DNA of 64,000 bases from Streptomyces cyaneochromogenes (GCF_003963535.1 NZ_CP034539.1:1922001-1986000); one strand, 5' to 3'; positions 43,687 through 51,903 are shown, counted from the stretch's first letter. Notes: generated from the letters alone by a model not told the origin. Numbers and translations are program-made.

Positions 43687-44898
43687 TCATACCGCACGGT
43701 CGGGCAGAACCCCGCTGAGCAGGAACGCGACCGTGCGCTCCCGCTCCGTCCAGGCTCGCGTGTCGAGATCCACGGACTGCAGGAGCGCGCACTCCACGTC
43801 GTAGCCGTGCTCGGTCAGATCGCGGCCGACGAGTTCGGCGGCGTCGCGGGTCGCGGCGTGCGTGACTATGCGCTGCGGTCGCCGGTCGGCGACGGCGGAC
43901 ACGACGGCGGCTCCCCCGCCGCCGACGCGGACGACGTCCGGTTCGGGGAGGTTCTCCAGGACGTGCGGGGCCATGCCGTGGACGATCTGCAGCTGGACCC
44001 CGAAGCCGCGCGCGTTGGCCTCGGTGCGCTGGCAGGCGCGCGGGTCGCGGTCGACGGCGATGACGGCGGCGCCGGCCCGGGCCGCCTCGGTGGCGAAGGC
44101 GCCGCTGCCGCAGCCGATGTCCCACACGAGGTCACCGACGCGCGGGCCGAGCCGGGCGAGTTGGGCCGTGCGCAGCGGTTCCAGCTCGCCCTCGCCCATG
44201 AGTCCGCCGTAGGACTCGGCGGGCAGGGTCCAGCCGCGCGGCGAGGCGGACGGGTCGCGTCCGGCGATCCAGCCCCCGGACTCCCCCGCGCCGGCCCGGC
44301 CGCCGATGACGATGACGACGTTCGGGTCGCGCCACGCGTGGTCGGGGGCCTTGTCGGACGTGACTACGGTGACCTGCTCGCGTTCGGTGCCCAGTTCCTC
44401 GCAGATGACGAAGGTGCGGTGGACGCCTTCCAGGAGCAGGCCGAGTTCGGCGGGTCCGGCGCCGGGCGAGGTGAGGACGGCGACCTTCGTGTGGGCGCGG
44501 CACACATTCACCGCGCGTCGCAGGGTACGACGGTGTGCGACGACCACCTGTGCGTCGTCCCATGGCATGCCGGCCCGGGCGAAGGCGGTGGCGACCGAGG
44601 AGACGGCGGGGACGACCTCGACCTCCAGGCCGAACTCGGGCGCGCGCAGGGTCCGTACGACTCCGAAGAAGCCGGGGTCGCCGTCGGCGAGGACGACCGC
44701 GGTGCCGCGGTGGCCGGCGATGCGGCGGGCGGCGAGTGCGGTGCTGCCGAGGCGGATGCGCTCGGCGGCGGGCGGCACCTCGGGGAGCGACAGGTGGTGG
44801 GCGGCACCGGCCACGAGCGTGGCGGCACCGAGGGCGGAGCGTGCCGCGGCGGTCAGCGGCGAGCCGTCCCAGCCGATCACCGTGACGCGGTCGGCCAT
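43687..44898 (-). CDS. cobL: Precorrin-6Y C5,15-methyltransferase (decarboxylating), CbiET/CobL
   Basis: 403 residues. The N-terminal half is CbiE-like (VTVIGWDGSPLTAAARSALGAATLVAGA; DGDPGFFGVVRTL; VPAVSSVATAFARAGMPWDDAQVV); the C-terminal half is CbiT-like with a SAM-binding VWDIGCGSGAFATEAARAGAAVIAVDRD. It methylates C5 and C15 of the corrin precursor and removes the C12 acetate carboxyl, in cobalamin synthesis. It reads in the same direction as cobT and cobA, with a gap of 369 bp before cobT. Length is normal for the fused form. Confidence 0.93.
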   Translation of the reverse strand: MADRVTVIGWDGSPLTAAARSALGAATLVAGAAHHLSLPEVPPAAERIRLGSTALAARRIAGHRGTAVVLADGDPGFFGVVRTLRAPEFGLEVEVVPAVSSVATAFARAGMPWDDAQVVVAHRRTLRRAVNVCRAHTKVAVLTSPGAGPAELGLLLEGVHRTFVICEELGTEREQVTVVTSDKAPDHAWRDPNVVIVIGGRAGAGESGGWIAGRDPSASPRGWTLPAESYGGLMGEGELEPLRTAQLARLGPRVGDLVWDIGCGSGAFATEAARAGAAVIAVDRDPRACQRTEANARGFGVQLQIVHGMAPHVLENLPEPDVVRVGGGGAAVVSAVADRRPQRIVTHAATRDAAELVGRDLTEHGYDVECALLQSVDLDTRAWTERERTVAFLLSGVLPDRAV

Positions 44899-45013
44899 CG
44901 TCCTCAGTCTCCAGGGTTTGCGCAGGTCGTCGTGGTGCTGCCCGAGGGGCAGGCTCCGTGAGGGTACCTGGTCGCCGTTACGGCACCACCCGTGCCCGTG
45001 GGTCCCTCTCCCG

Positions 45014-45652
45014 TCAGTTCCACTGGTCGAACGAGGTGAAGCCGCCGGTGTCGGCCAGTTGCTCGCCGGCTCCGTCGAGGTCCTCCGGGAGCAGGCTCCA
45101 CACGATGAAGTCGGTGCGTACGTCGACCCAGGTGCCGTCGTCCCTGCGGACGTGCGCTATGCACGCGTTGCGCAGGACGCCCTCGCTGATACAGCCGATC
45201 TTCTGGGCGACCTGCTGGGAGGCGGTGTTGTCGGCGGCCGTGCGCAGTTCGATGCGTTCGAACTTCTGGTCGTTGAACAGCCATTGGGCGGTGGCCAGGG
45301 CGGCCTCGGAGGCGTAGCCCTCGCCGCGGGCCCAGGGGGCGACTATGTACGACAGTTCCGTCGACCGCACATGCCAGTTCGTCTTGGCGAGCTGGACGAC
45401 GCCGACCAGGCGCTGGGTGAGGAACTCGGTGACGGCGAGGTCGAGTCCTCGCCCGGCCGCCCGCTCGGTGGGGGCGTAGTCGGTGATCCAGGTGCGGGCG
45501 CCGTCCTCCGTGTAGGGCTGGGGGACGTCGGTCCAGGCGCCGACCTGCTCGTCGTTCATCATCTCGGCCAGCGCCGGCACGTCGTCCTCGTCGAGGGGGC
45601 GCAGCACCAACCGCTCCGTGCTGATGGAGATGTTGGGGAAGGTGCTAGTCAT
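45014..45652 (-). CDS. GNAT acetyltransferase (RimJ/RimL type)
   Basis: 212 residues. RimJ/RimL-like start ISTERLVLRPLDEDDVPALAEMM, acetyl-CoA loop region ELSYIVAPWARGEGYASEAALATAQWLF, and the RIELRTAADNTASQQVAQKIGCISEGVLRN end. Such proteins acetylate protein N termini or small amines. No partner is evident. Start ATG 45652 is chosen because the upstream frame lacks fold-like sequence. It lies downstream of the met operon terminator. Confidence 0.87.
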   Translation of the reverse strand: MTSTFPNISISTERLVLRPLDEDDVPALAEMMNDEQVGAWTDVPQPYTEDGARTWITDYAPTERAAGRGLDLAVTEFLTQRLVGVVQLAKTNWHVRSTELSYIVAPWARGEGYASEAALATAQWLFNDQKFERIELRTAADNTASQQVAQKIGCISEGVLRNACIAHVRRDDGTWVDVRTDFIVWSLLPEDLDGAGEQLADTGGFTSFDQWN

Positions 45653-45731
45653 GCGCCGCTCCGTAACCTTCGGAAAACCTTCAGGGCTGCTGAACTGCCC
45701 AGCATGCAGCATGAAAGCACTGAACCGCACG

Positions 45732-45766
45732 ACAGGGTCCACTCCAAGTGAGCGAGTGGACCCTGT
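45732..45766 (-). terminator. Terminator-like hairpin after the met operon
   Basis: A perfect 13-bp stem ACAGGGTCCACTC / GAGTGGACCCTGT with a 9-nt loop, starting 28 bp after the stop of the last metQ gene. No T run. It separates the met operon from the GNAT gene. Confidence 0.75.
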
Positions 45767-45793
45767 GCGTACCGATACGCCGTATACGCGCCG

Positions 45794-46615
45794 TCAGCCC
45801 GACGCGACCGGCAGGACCGAGCCCTTGTACTTGACCTCGATGAACTTCTTCACCTCGGAGGACGTGAGGAGCTTCGCGAGCTTGCGCACCCGCGGGTCGT
45901 CCTCGTCGCCCGTCTTCACGGCCAGGAGGTTGGCGTAGGGGTTGTCCTTCACCGACTCCAGCAGGATGGCGTCCTCGGTGGGGCTGAGGCCGGCGTCCTG
46001 GGCGTAGTTGTTGTTGATGACCGCCGCGTCCACGTCGTCGAGCGAGCGCGGCAGCTGGGCGGGTTCGAGCTCCTTGAACTTCAGGTGCCCGGGGTTGGCG
46101 GCGATGTCCGCCGGGGACGCGTCCGTGCCCGCGCCCTCCTTGAGCGTGATGACGCCCTTGGAGGCGAGGAGTTTCAGGGCGCGGCCCTCGTTGGTGGTGT
46201 CGTTCGGCACGGCGACGGTGGCTCCGTCGGCAAGCTTGGTGACGTCGGTGACCTTGTTCGAGTAGACGCCCATGGGCGGCAGATAGGCGTCGACGACCGG
46301 GACCAGGTCGGTGCCCTTGGACTGGTTGAAGTCGTCCAGGTAGGGCTTGTTCTGGTACAGGTTCGCGTCGAGCGAGCCCTCCTGGAGCGCGGTGTTCGGC
46401 AGGACGTAGTCCGTGAACTCCCTGATCTCCAGGTCGAGGCCCGCCTTCTCGGCGAGGTTGTCCTTGATGTACGTCAGGACCTCGCCGGCCGGGACCGCGG
46501 TGGCGCCGACGACCAGGGTGTCGTCGGCGGCGCCACCGGAGGAGCCCGAGCCGCAGGCGGTGAGGGTCAGGCCGAGTGCCAGCGTGGCCGTCAGCGGTAC
46601 GGTGCTGCGCTTCAT
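45794..46615 (-). CDS. metQ: MetQ/NlpA-family methionine-binding lipoprotein (second copy)
   Basis: 273 residues. Lipoprotein signal with lipobox LTAC-G (LALGLTLTACGSG). The mature part is NlpA family: EVLTYIKDNLAEKAGLDLEIREFTDYVLPNTALQEGSLDANLYQNKPYLDDFN, VPNDTTNEGRALKLLASKGVI, DAAVINNNYAQDAGL. It binds methionine or a related amino acid outside the cell for MetNI. Only 5 bp separate it from the preceding metQ paralogue, from which it differs in many positions, so the two may have different ligands. Confidence 0.9.
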   Translation of the reverse strand: MKRSTVPLTATLALGLTLTACGSGSSGGAADDTLVVGATAVPAGEVLTYIKDNLAEKAGLDLEIREFTDYVLPNTALQEGSLDANLYQNKPYLDDFNQSKGTDLVPVVDAYLPPMGVYSNKVTDVTKLADGATVAVPNDTTNEGRALKLLASKGVITLKEGAGTDASPADIAANPGHLKFKELEPAQLPRSLDDVDAAVINNNYAQDAGLSPTEDAILLESVKDNPYANLLAVKTGDEDDPRVRKLAKLLTSSEVKKFIEVKYKGSVLPVASG

Positions 46616-46620
46616 GTCGG

Positions 46621-47454
46621 TCAGAAGGCCGCGACGACGGCGCCGTCGTACTTGTCCTCGATGAACTTCTTCACCTCGGGCGAGGTGAGCAGCTTCGCGA
46701 GCTTCTGTACCCGCGGGTCGTCCTCGTTGCCCTCCTTCACGGCGAGGAAGTTGCCGTAGGGGTTGTCCTTGGGCGACTCGGCGGCGATGGCGTCCTTGGC
46801 CGGGCTGAGGTCGGCCTCCAGCGCGTAGTTGCCGTTGATGACGGCGGCGTCGACGTCGCCGAGGGAGCGCGGCAGCTGGGCCGCCTCGAGCTCCTTGAAC
46901 TGGAGGTTCTTGGGGTTGGAGGCGATGTCCTTGGGGGTCGCTTCGTAGCCGACGCCCGCCTTCAGCTTGATCACGCCGTTGGCTTCCAGCAGCTTCAGCG
47001 CGCGGGCCTCGTTGGTGGTGTCGTTCGGCAGGGCGATCGTGGCGCCCTTCTTGAGGTCCGTGAGCTTCTTGACGCCCTGGGAGTACAGGCCGAGCGGCTC
47101 AAGGTGCACCGTGGCGTTCGGCACGGCCACGATGTCGGTGCCGTTCTTCTTGTTGAAGTCGTCCAGGTACGGCTGGTGCTGGAAGTAGTTGGCGTCGACC
47201 TCACCCTGCTGGACGGCCGTGTTCGGCAGCGTGTAGTCGGTGAACTCCTTGATCTCGAGTTCGAGGCCGGCCTTCTTCGCGAGGTTGTCCTTGATGTAGC
47301 TGAGGATCTCGCCCTGCGGGGTGGGCGTGGCGGCGACCGTCAGCGTGCCGCTCGCGTCGCTCCCGGAGTCCTTGTCCGAGCCGCAGGCGGTGAGCCCGAG
47401 GGTGAGGGCTCCGGCGGCGAGGGCGGCAGTGGTGATCTTGGCGGTGTTACGCAC
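46621..47454 (-). CDS. metQ: MetQ/NlpA-family methionine-binding lipoprotein (first copy)
   Basis: 277 residues. Lipobox LTAC-G (GALTLGLTACGSD), then EILSYIKDNLAKKAGLELEIKEFTDYTLPNTAVQQGEVDANYFQHQPYLDDFNKK, LPNDTTNEARALKLLEANGVI and DAAVINGNYALEADL. The FQHQPYL form is closest to the classical MetQ pocket. Third gene of the metN-metI-metQ-metQ operon, 74 bp after metI. Confidence 0.92.
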   Translation of the reverse strand: MRNTAKITTAALAAGALTLGLTACGSDKDSGSDASGTLTVAATPTPQGEILSYIKDNLAKKAGLELEIKEFTDYTLPNTAVQQGEVDANYFQHQPYLDDFNKKNGTDIVAVPNATVHLEPLGLYSQGVKKLTDLKKGATIALPNDTTNEARALKLLEANGVIKLKAGVGYEATPKDIASNPKNLQFKELEAAQLPRSLGDVDAAVINGNYALEADLSPAKDAIAAESPKDNPYGNFLAVKEGNEDDPRVQKLAKLLTSPEVKKFIEDKYDGAVVAAF

Positions 47455-47528
47455 GAAAAGTGCCTTTCCTTATGGGTGATGCGACCCCGCGTCGGGTGTG
47501 CGGGGAGTTCTGGGGGCTGTGCCGGTGC

Positions 47529-48254
47529 TCAGGCGCTCTTGCTCGTCGCCGTGGACGCCTTCAGCAGCCGCAGCTTCGGCGCCGCGCCCGAGCGGCCGCC
47601 GCGGCGGTGCAGGGAGCGGGCCGCGTAGTCGCCGGCGAACTGGATGAGGGAGATGACGACGGCGAGGACCGCGACGGTGAGCCACATCAGCTCGGTCTCG
47701 AAGCGCTGGTAGCCGTAGCGGATGGCGATGTCGCCGAGGCCGCCGGCGCCGACCGTGCCGGCCATGGCCGAGTAGCCGATCAGGGCGACGATCGTGGTCG
47801 TGGTGCTGGCGATGAGGGACGGCAGGGACTCCGGTACCAGGACCTTGCGTACGACGGTCCAGGTGTTGCCGCCCATGGACTGCACGGCCTCGACGAGCCC
47901 GCCGTCCACCTCGCGGACAGCCGTCTCGACGAGGCGCGCGAAGAACGGGATCGCGCCGATCGCGAGCGGCACGATGGCGGCCTCGCGGCCGATGGTGGTC
48001 CCCGTGACCCAGCGCGTGAAGCTCATCAGGGCGACCATCAGGATGATGAACGGCATCGACCGGGCGACGTTCACGATCTGCCCGATGACCTTGTTGGCGA
48101 GGACGTTCTGCAGGAGCCCGCCCCGGTCGGTGAGGACGAGGAGGACGCCGAGCGGGAGGCCGCCGACGACGGCTATGAGGGTGGACCAGCCGACCATGTA
48201 GAGGGTGTCCCAACACGCCTGCTCCAGCAGGGGCTGCATCTCGGACCAGGTCAC
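47529..48254 (-). CDS. metI: Methionine ABC transporter permease
   Basis: 241 residues from GTG. Five to six helices with the MetI-type pattern (LEQACWDTLYMVGWSTLIAVVGGLPLGVLLVLTDRGG; VARSMPFIILMVALMSFTRWVTGTTIG; the EAA-like loop EVDGGLVEAVQSMGGNTWTVVRKVLVPESLP). It forms the membrane pore of the methionine importer with MetN. GTGA overlap with metN shows coupled translation. Confidence 0.94.
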   Translation of the reverse strand: MTWSEMQPLLEQACWDTLYMVGWSTLIAVVGGLPLGVLLVLTDRGGLLQNVLANKVIGQIVNVARSMPFIILMVALMSFTRWVTGTTIGREAAIVPLAIGAIPFFARLVETAVREVDGGLVEAVQSMGGNTWTVVRKVLVPESLPSLIASTTTTIVALIGYSAMAGTVGAGGLGDIAIRYGYQRFETELMWLTVAVLAVVISLIQFAGDYAARSLHRRGGRSGAAPKLRLLKASTATSKSA

Positions 48255-49282
48255 TTGGCACCTTCCTTGACCAACAGGGGCTCATTGACGACGTCGATCT
48301 GCAGGCCCTGTTCGCGCAGGAAGCCGATGGGTACGACGTTGTCCTCGTAGCGGCCGGGCAGTTCGATGCGCATCCGGCCGACCTGGAGGCCGCCGACGGT
48401 GTCGATGGCGGCGCCGAGGATCGAGATGTCGATGTTGTAGGTGCGCGAGAGCTGGGAGATGACCGGCTGGGTGGCCGCCTCGCCCTGGAAGGTGACATCG
48501 ACGACGGTGCGGTCGTCGCCGGTGGCCTCGCCGTCCACCGGGAAGAGGGCGGCGGCCAGTTCCGATCCGGGGGTCGCGAGCAGCTCGCTGACCGTGCCGG
48601 ACTCGACGATGCGGCCCTGCTCCATGAGCGCGGCCGAGTCGCAGATCGACTTCACGACGTCCATCTCGTGGGTGATGAGCAGAACGGTCAGGCCCAGCTG
48701 CCGGTTCAGGTCGCGCAGCAGCTGGAGGATGGAGCGGGTGGTCTCCGGGTCGAGGGCGCTGGTCGCCTCGTCGGAGAGCAGCACCTTGGGGTCGCCGGCC
48801 AGGGCGCGGGCGATGCCGACGCGCTGCTTCTGACCACCGGAGAGCTGGGCGGGGTAGGCCTTGGCCTTGTCCGACAGACCCACCAGGTCGAGCAGCTCAA
48901 GTGCCTTGCGGGAGCGTTCCTTCCCGGACTTGCCGAGGATTTCCAGCGGAAGCTCGACGTTGTCCTGGACCGTCCGGGAGGACAGCAGGTTGAAGTGCTG
49001 GAAGACCATGCCGATACGGCTGCGGGCCTGCCGGAGTTCCTTGCCGGCCCGGGGCCCGCGCCCCGCGAGGGCGGTGAGGTCCTGTCCGGCGACGGTCACC
49101 GTCCCGGCGGTGGGGCGTTCCAGCAGGTTGACGCAGCGGATGAGCGAGGACTTGCCGGCGCCGGACTGGCCGATGACGCCGTACACCTCGCCTTCGCGGA
49201 CATGCAGATCGACGCCGTCGAGGGCGGTGACCTCGCGACCGCGCGAGCGGTAGACCTTGGTGAGGCCCGATGTGGTGATCAC
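48251..49282 (-). CDS. metN: Methionine ABC transporter ATP-binding protein
   Basis: 343 residues from GTG 49282 (ATG 49315 is a less likely start, without a ribosome site). Walker A GQSGAGKSS, signature LSGGQKQR, Walker B VLLSDEATSALDPETT and switch His in LLITHEMDVV. The C-terminal 90 residues (VVDVTFQGEAATQPVISQLSRTYNIDISILGAAIDTVGGLQVGRM) are the NIL regulatory domain that binds methionine and inhibits transport. First gene of the operon, 231 bp after a Cys/Met leader ORF. Confidence 0.94.
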   Translation of the reverse strand: MITTSGLTKVYRSRGREVTALDGVDLHVREGEVYGVIGQSGAGKSSLIRCVNLLERPTAGTVTVAGQDLTALAGRGPRAGKELRQARSRIGMVFQHFNLLSSRTVQDNVELPLEILGKSGKERSRKALELLDLVGLSDKAKAYPAQLSGGQKQRVGIARALAGDPKVLLSDEATSALDPETTRSILQLLRDLNRQLGLTVLLITHEMDVVKSICDSAALMEQGRIVESGTVSELLATPGSELAAALFPVDGEATGDDRTVVDVTFQGEAATQPVISQLSRTYNIDISILGAAIDTVGGLQVGRMRIELPGRYEDNVVPIGFLREQGLQIDVVNEPLLVKEGAK

Positions 49283-49421
49283 TGGGTTTCCGTCACTGTC
49301 GAGTGCGCGGCGCATCGTGGGCGCCGGGCACGGGGCATTCGTGGTCGAAGGCAGCCGGAACGCAGCACGGTTCTCGCAGGCGCGGTGGAACCGGAGTGGA
49401 GAATCGTGTGCGCGGGGCAGT

Positions 49422-49466
49422 GCTCAGTCATCGGTCCCGTACGCGGACGTACGGGCGGACATGAGC
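49422..49466 (-). promoter_or_regulatory. Hairpin in the metN leader
   Basis: Between the leader ORF and metN the RNA can form a hairpin with an outer 5-bp stem (GCTCA / TGAGC) and an inner 7-bp stem (CCCGTAC / GTACGGG). A second small one (CTCGC / GCGAG) is at 49472-49489. No U run follows, so it would act by pairing changes or translation rather than as a simple terminator. Confidence 0.4.
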
Positions 49467-49512
49467 GGGCTCTCGCTTCGGGGCGCGAGGCTCAGGGTGG
49501 TGCAGGGGCCCT

Positions 49513-49557
49513 CTAGAAGGCGCACATTCGACACATACAACGAGCACCGGGCGTCAT
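49513..49557 (-). CDS. Cys/Met-rich leader peptide of the met transporter operon
   Basis: A 14-codon ORF reading MTPGARCMCRMCAF then TAG. Its ATG has a good GAGG site 5 bp upstream (CGAGGCGACC). A longer in-frame version of 28 codons starts at ATG 49599 (MTTTSCRTAATEATMTPG...) but lacks a ribosome site. Three Cys and two internal Met codons within the last eight codons are far above chance for such a short ORF and stand in front of a sulfur-amino-acid transporter. Known polycysteine upstream ORFs in mycobacteria act as cysteine-responsive attenuators. Regulation by ribosome stalling here is inference. Confidence 0.62.
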   Translation of the reverse strand: MTPGARCMCRMCAF

Positions 49558-49633
49558 GGTCGCCTCGGTCGCAGCGGTGCGGCAGCTCGTCGTGGTCATG
49601 CGATCAGTAAACCAGACGTACGGTCCTTACCGA

Positions 49634-49664
49634 CCGCCGCTGTCCGCATGCTGGACAGCGGCGG
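49634..49664 (-). terminator. Terminator after the HAD phosphatase gene
   Basis: A perfect 12-bp stem CCGCCGCTGTCC / GGACAGCGGCGG with loop GCATGCT, starting 8 bp beyond the HAD stop codon. It insulates the met leader from the upstream gene. Confidence 0.8.
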
Positions 49665-49671
49665 ACAGTCG

Positions 49672-50322
49672 TCAGCCGCGGACGGAGATCTCCACGCCCC
49701 CGGCGGTGACCAGCGCCGACAGGGCGGACAGGTCCCGCACGACCAGGTCGGCATCGAGCTCGTGGGCCTGGTGGGTTGTGGTCAACGCCACGGTGGTCAT
49801 GCCGGCGGCGCGACCGGCCGCGAGGCCCGCGGGGGCGTCCTCGAAGACGACGCAGTGGGCCGGGTCGACGCCCAGTTCCCGGGCGGCGAGGAGGTAGGGC
49901 TCGGGGTCGGGCTTGCCGCGGGTGATGTCGTCGGCGGTGACCATGGTCTTGGGGAGGATCCCGACCGCGTCGAGCCGGGCCTCGGCGAGCCGCCGGGTGG
50001 CGGAGGTGACGACGGCCCAGCGGTCGGCGGGCAGCGAGTCGAGGAAGGCCTTGGTGCCGGGCAGCAGATGCACACCGCCGTTCGGTACGTCCTCCACCTC
50101 CAGCGTCTCGATCCGTGCGAGGGCCTCCGGCACGATGTCGGCGGGCAGCAGGTCGGCGGCTATCTCGACGGCGGGCCGCCCGTGCAGCTCGATCCGGCCG
50201 AACTCCTCGGCGGTGATGCCGTACTCCTCGGCCCAGCGTGTCCAGCAGCGGTCCACGGAGGCGAGAGAGGAGACGAGGGTGCCGTCGTTGTCGAACAGGA
50301 GAGCGCGCGCGTGGATCGTCAT
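49672..50322 (-). CDS. HAD-superfamily sugar phosphatase-like hydrolase
   Basis: 216 residues. HAD motifs in order: DNDGTLV (nucleophile D11, acid D13), VTSATRR (motif II), K in RGKPDPEPY (motif III) and VVFEDAPAG (motif IV). The helical cap and the second motif resemble the 2-deoxyglucose-6-phosphate/glycerol-3-phosphate phosphatase type. Cytosolic. Substrate not determinable. Followed by its own terminator. Confidence 0.88.
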   Translation of the reverse strand: MTIHARALLFDNDGTLVSSLASVDRCWTRWAEEYGITAEEFGRIELHGRPAVEIAADLLPADIVPEALARIETLEVEDVPNGGVHLLPGTKAFLDSLPADRWAVVTSATRRLAEARLDAVGILPKTMVTADDITRGKPDPEPYLLAARELGVDPAHCVVFEDAPAGLAAGRAAGMTTVALTTTHQAHELDADLVVRDLSALSALVTAGGVEISVRG

Positions 50323-50386
50323 GGTCTAGACCCTACGGGGCCGTGGGAGCTTGCCCGACACGGCCTCGGGCGTCGATCATGCCCGC

Positions 50387-50571
50387 GTGAGACCGGAGGT
50401 ACAGGCCTTCGTGGCCGACGGACCGCTGCCCGACACGGACGCCGAGGGCGACGAGATCGACCGGCGGGTGGACGCACGGCCCGGCCCGCGGCCGACGAGA
50501 ACGAGTGGCGGCACCGGCTGTGGCGGCGGGCCGTGAACGGTGGTCTCGTCGCCGACGGGGCGGGCGGCTGA
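50387..50571 (+). pseudogene. Frameshifted remnant of a small hypothetical gene
   Basis: From GTG the frame reads VRPEVQAFVADGPLPDTDAE and EGDEIDRRVDA, then becomes Pro/Arg/Gly-rich and stops at 50536. After the break another frame gives ADENEWRHRLWRRAVNGGLVADGAGG and stops at 50571, which looks like a genuine C terminus. The two halves in different frames suggest an internal deletion or frameshift in a short gene. Confidence 0.4.
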
Positions 50572-50621
50572 CGGGCGGGGGCGGCCGCATCAGGCCTTTT
50601 GGACCGTAATAGGCTCGCCAC

Positions 50622-50981
50622 ATGCTTGATGCCCTGACGCTGGTGACCGGTGTCGCCGCGCTGCTGCTCGCCGCCTGGTGCGGGTGGGCGGCATACCGTG
50701 ACCAGCCGACGAAGGACTGGCACTTCATCGGGATGGCCGTGGTGACGGTGCTGACCCTGGTGCAGTTGGTGGCCGGGATCGTGCTGCTGGCGCAGGGTGA
50801 GAAGCCGGAGCAGGGCACGACGATCTTCGTGGCGTATCTGCTGGGCGCGTTCGCGTGCGTTCCGGCCGCCGGGTTCATGTCGCTGGCCGAGCGCAGCAAA
50901 TGGGGTTCGGTGACGGTCGCCGCCGGCGGTGTGGTGCTGGCCGTGCTGGAAGTGCGGCTCTATGACATCTGGGGAGGCTGA
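50622..50981 (+). CDS. Small four-helix membrane protein
   Basis: 119 residues. Helices LTLVTGVAALLLAAWCGWAAY, FIGMAVVTVLTLVQLVAGIVLLA, TTIFVAYLLGAFACVPAAGFM and SVTVAAGGVVLAVLEVRLYDIW. There is no Shine-Dalgarno; TAATAG (50607-50612) lies 9 bp before the ATG, suggesting a leaderless transcript. The stop is 1 bp from the next start, so the two membrane genes are coupled and may form one complex. Family not recognised. Confidence 0.8.
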   Translation: MLDALTLVTGVAALLLAAWCGWAAYRDQPTKDWHFIGMAVVTVLTLVQLVAGIVLLAQGEKPEQGTTIFVAYLLGAFACVPAAGFMSLAERSKWGSVTVAAGGVVLAVLEVRLYDIWGG

Positions 50982-50982
50982 G

Positions 50983-51399
50983 GTGGCCGTGACGGAGGAG
51001 AAGCCGACCAGGACGCGGCTGATCAGCGGGCCGGGGATGTTGCTCGTCTGGCTGTACGGCGTGATGGTCGTCGGGGCCGTGTCGCGATCGGCGTACCAGA
51101 TCGCGACGGAGTTCGACCGGGCGCCGCTCGCCTACTCGCTGTCGGCGGTCGCCGGTCTCGTCTACGGCTTCATCACGTACACCCTTGTCAGGGGCGGCGA
51201 AAAAGCCCGCAGGGCGGCGCTGGTCTGCTGCGCCGCCGAGCTCGCGGGCGTTGTGGTCGTCGGCACCTGGACGCTGGTGGAACCCTCGGCGTTCCCCGAC
51301 GCGACCGTCTGGTCCGACTACGGCATGGGGTATCTGTTCATCCCCGTCCTGCTGCCCCTGTCGGCCATGTACTGGCTGCGCAAGGCACGCGCCCGGTAA
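50983..51399 (+). CDS. Small four-helix membrane protein, partner of the preceding gene
   Basis: 138 residues from GTG (GGGGAGG 5 bp upstream; GTG 50989 is an alternative). Helices MLLVWLYGVMVVGAVSRSAY, APLAYSLSAVAGLVYGFITYTLV, AALVCCAAELAGVVVVGTWTLV and MGYLFIPVLLPLSAMYWLRKA. Basic ends. It follows the other small membrane protein by 1 bp. No enzymatic motif seen. Confidence 0.8.
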   Translation: MAVTEEKPTRTRLISGPGMLLVWLYGVMVVGAVSRSAYQIATEFDRAPLAYSLSAVAGLVYGFITYTLVRGGEKARRAALVCCAAELAGVVVVGTWTLVEPSAFPDATVWSDYGMGYLFIPVLLPLSAMYWLRKARAR

Positions 51400-51405
51400 G
51401 GGAAC

Positions 51406-51903
51406 TCAAGCAGTGGCGGCGTACGCCCCCGCCGGCTTCTCCAGGACGATCATCGGCACCCCGTCCGCGCCCTTCGACGTGCCCACCGCCTCGTAGCCCA
51501 CCTTGCGGTACAGACGGAGGTTGCCCTCGCTGCGGTGGCCGGCCTCCAGGCGGAACCTCTTGGCACCGCGCTGTTCGGTGAGGGCGGACTCGGCTGCGCG
51601 CAGCAGCCTGGCACCGATGCCGTGGCCCTGGAGGCGGGGGTGCACGCAGAGCTTGCCGATGGCGGCGGCGCCGTCCGCGGTGACGCTGCCGCGGACCGAG
51701 CCGACGACCTCGTCGCCCAGCCGCGCCACGAAGACGCAGTCCCCGACGACCTCCGCGCGGACCGAGTCCAGGGTTTGGACCAGCGGGTCGATGCGGTAGT
51801 TGCCGTACAGCGCCGCCTCGCTCTGGAAGCACAGGTACTGCAGCCTGAAGATCTGCTCCGCGTCCTGCTCGGTCGCCGCCGAGATGGTCACGCTCATGCC
51901 CAT
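51406..51903 (-). CDS. GNAT acetyltransferase
   Basis: 165 residues. The acetyl-CoA loop is VHPRLQGHGIGARLLRAAESAL (R/QxxGxG), preceded by VGSVRGSVTADGAAAIGKLC and followed by RLEAGHRSEGNLRLYRKVGYEAVGTSKG. ATG 51903 is taken for its GAGGGG site; GTG 51924 and ATG 51897 are alternatives. Convergent with the membrane gene, 6 bp between stops. Acceptor substrate unknown. Confidence 0.88.
   Translation of the reverse strand: MGMSVTISAATEQDAEQIFRLQYLCFQSEAALYGNYRIDPLVQTLDSVRAEVVGDCVFVARLGDEVVGSVRGSVTADGAAAIGKLCVHPRLQGHGIGARLLRAAESALTEQRGAKRFRLEAGHRSEGNLRLYRKVGYEAVGTSKGADGVPMIVLEKPAGAYAATA

Noticed and set aside
49283..49620. SAM riboswitch (SAM-I or SAM-IV type) upstream of metN
   Set aside because: The conserved SAM-aptamer core (for example the GGCAACCCUCC stretch) is absent. 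A leader peptide explains the region better.
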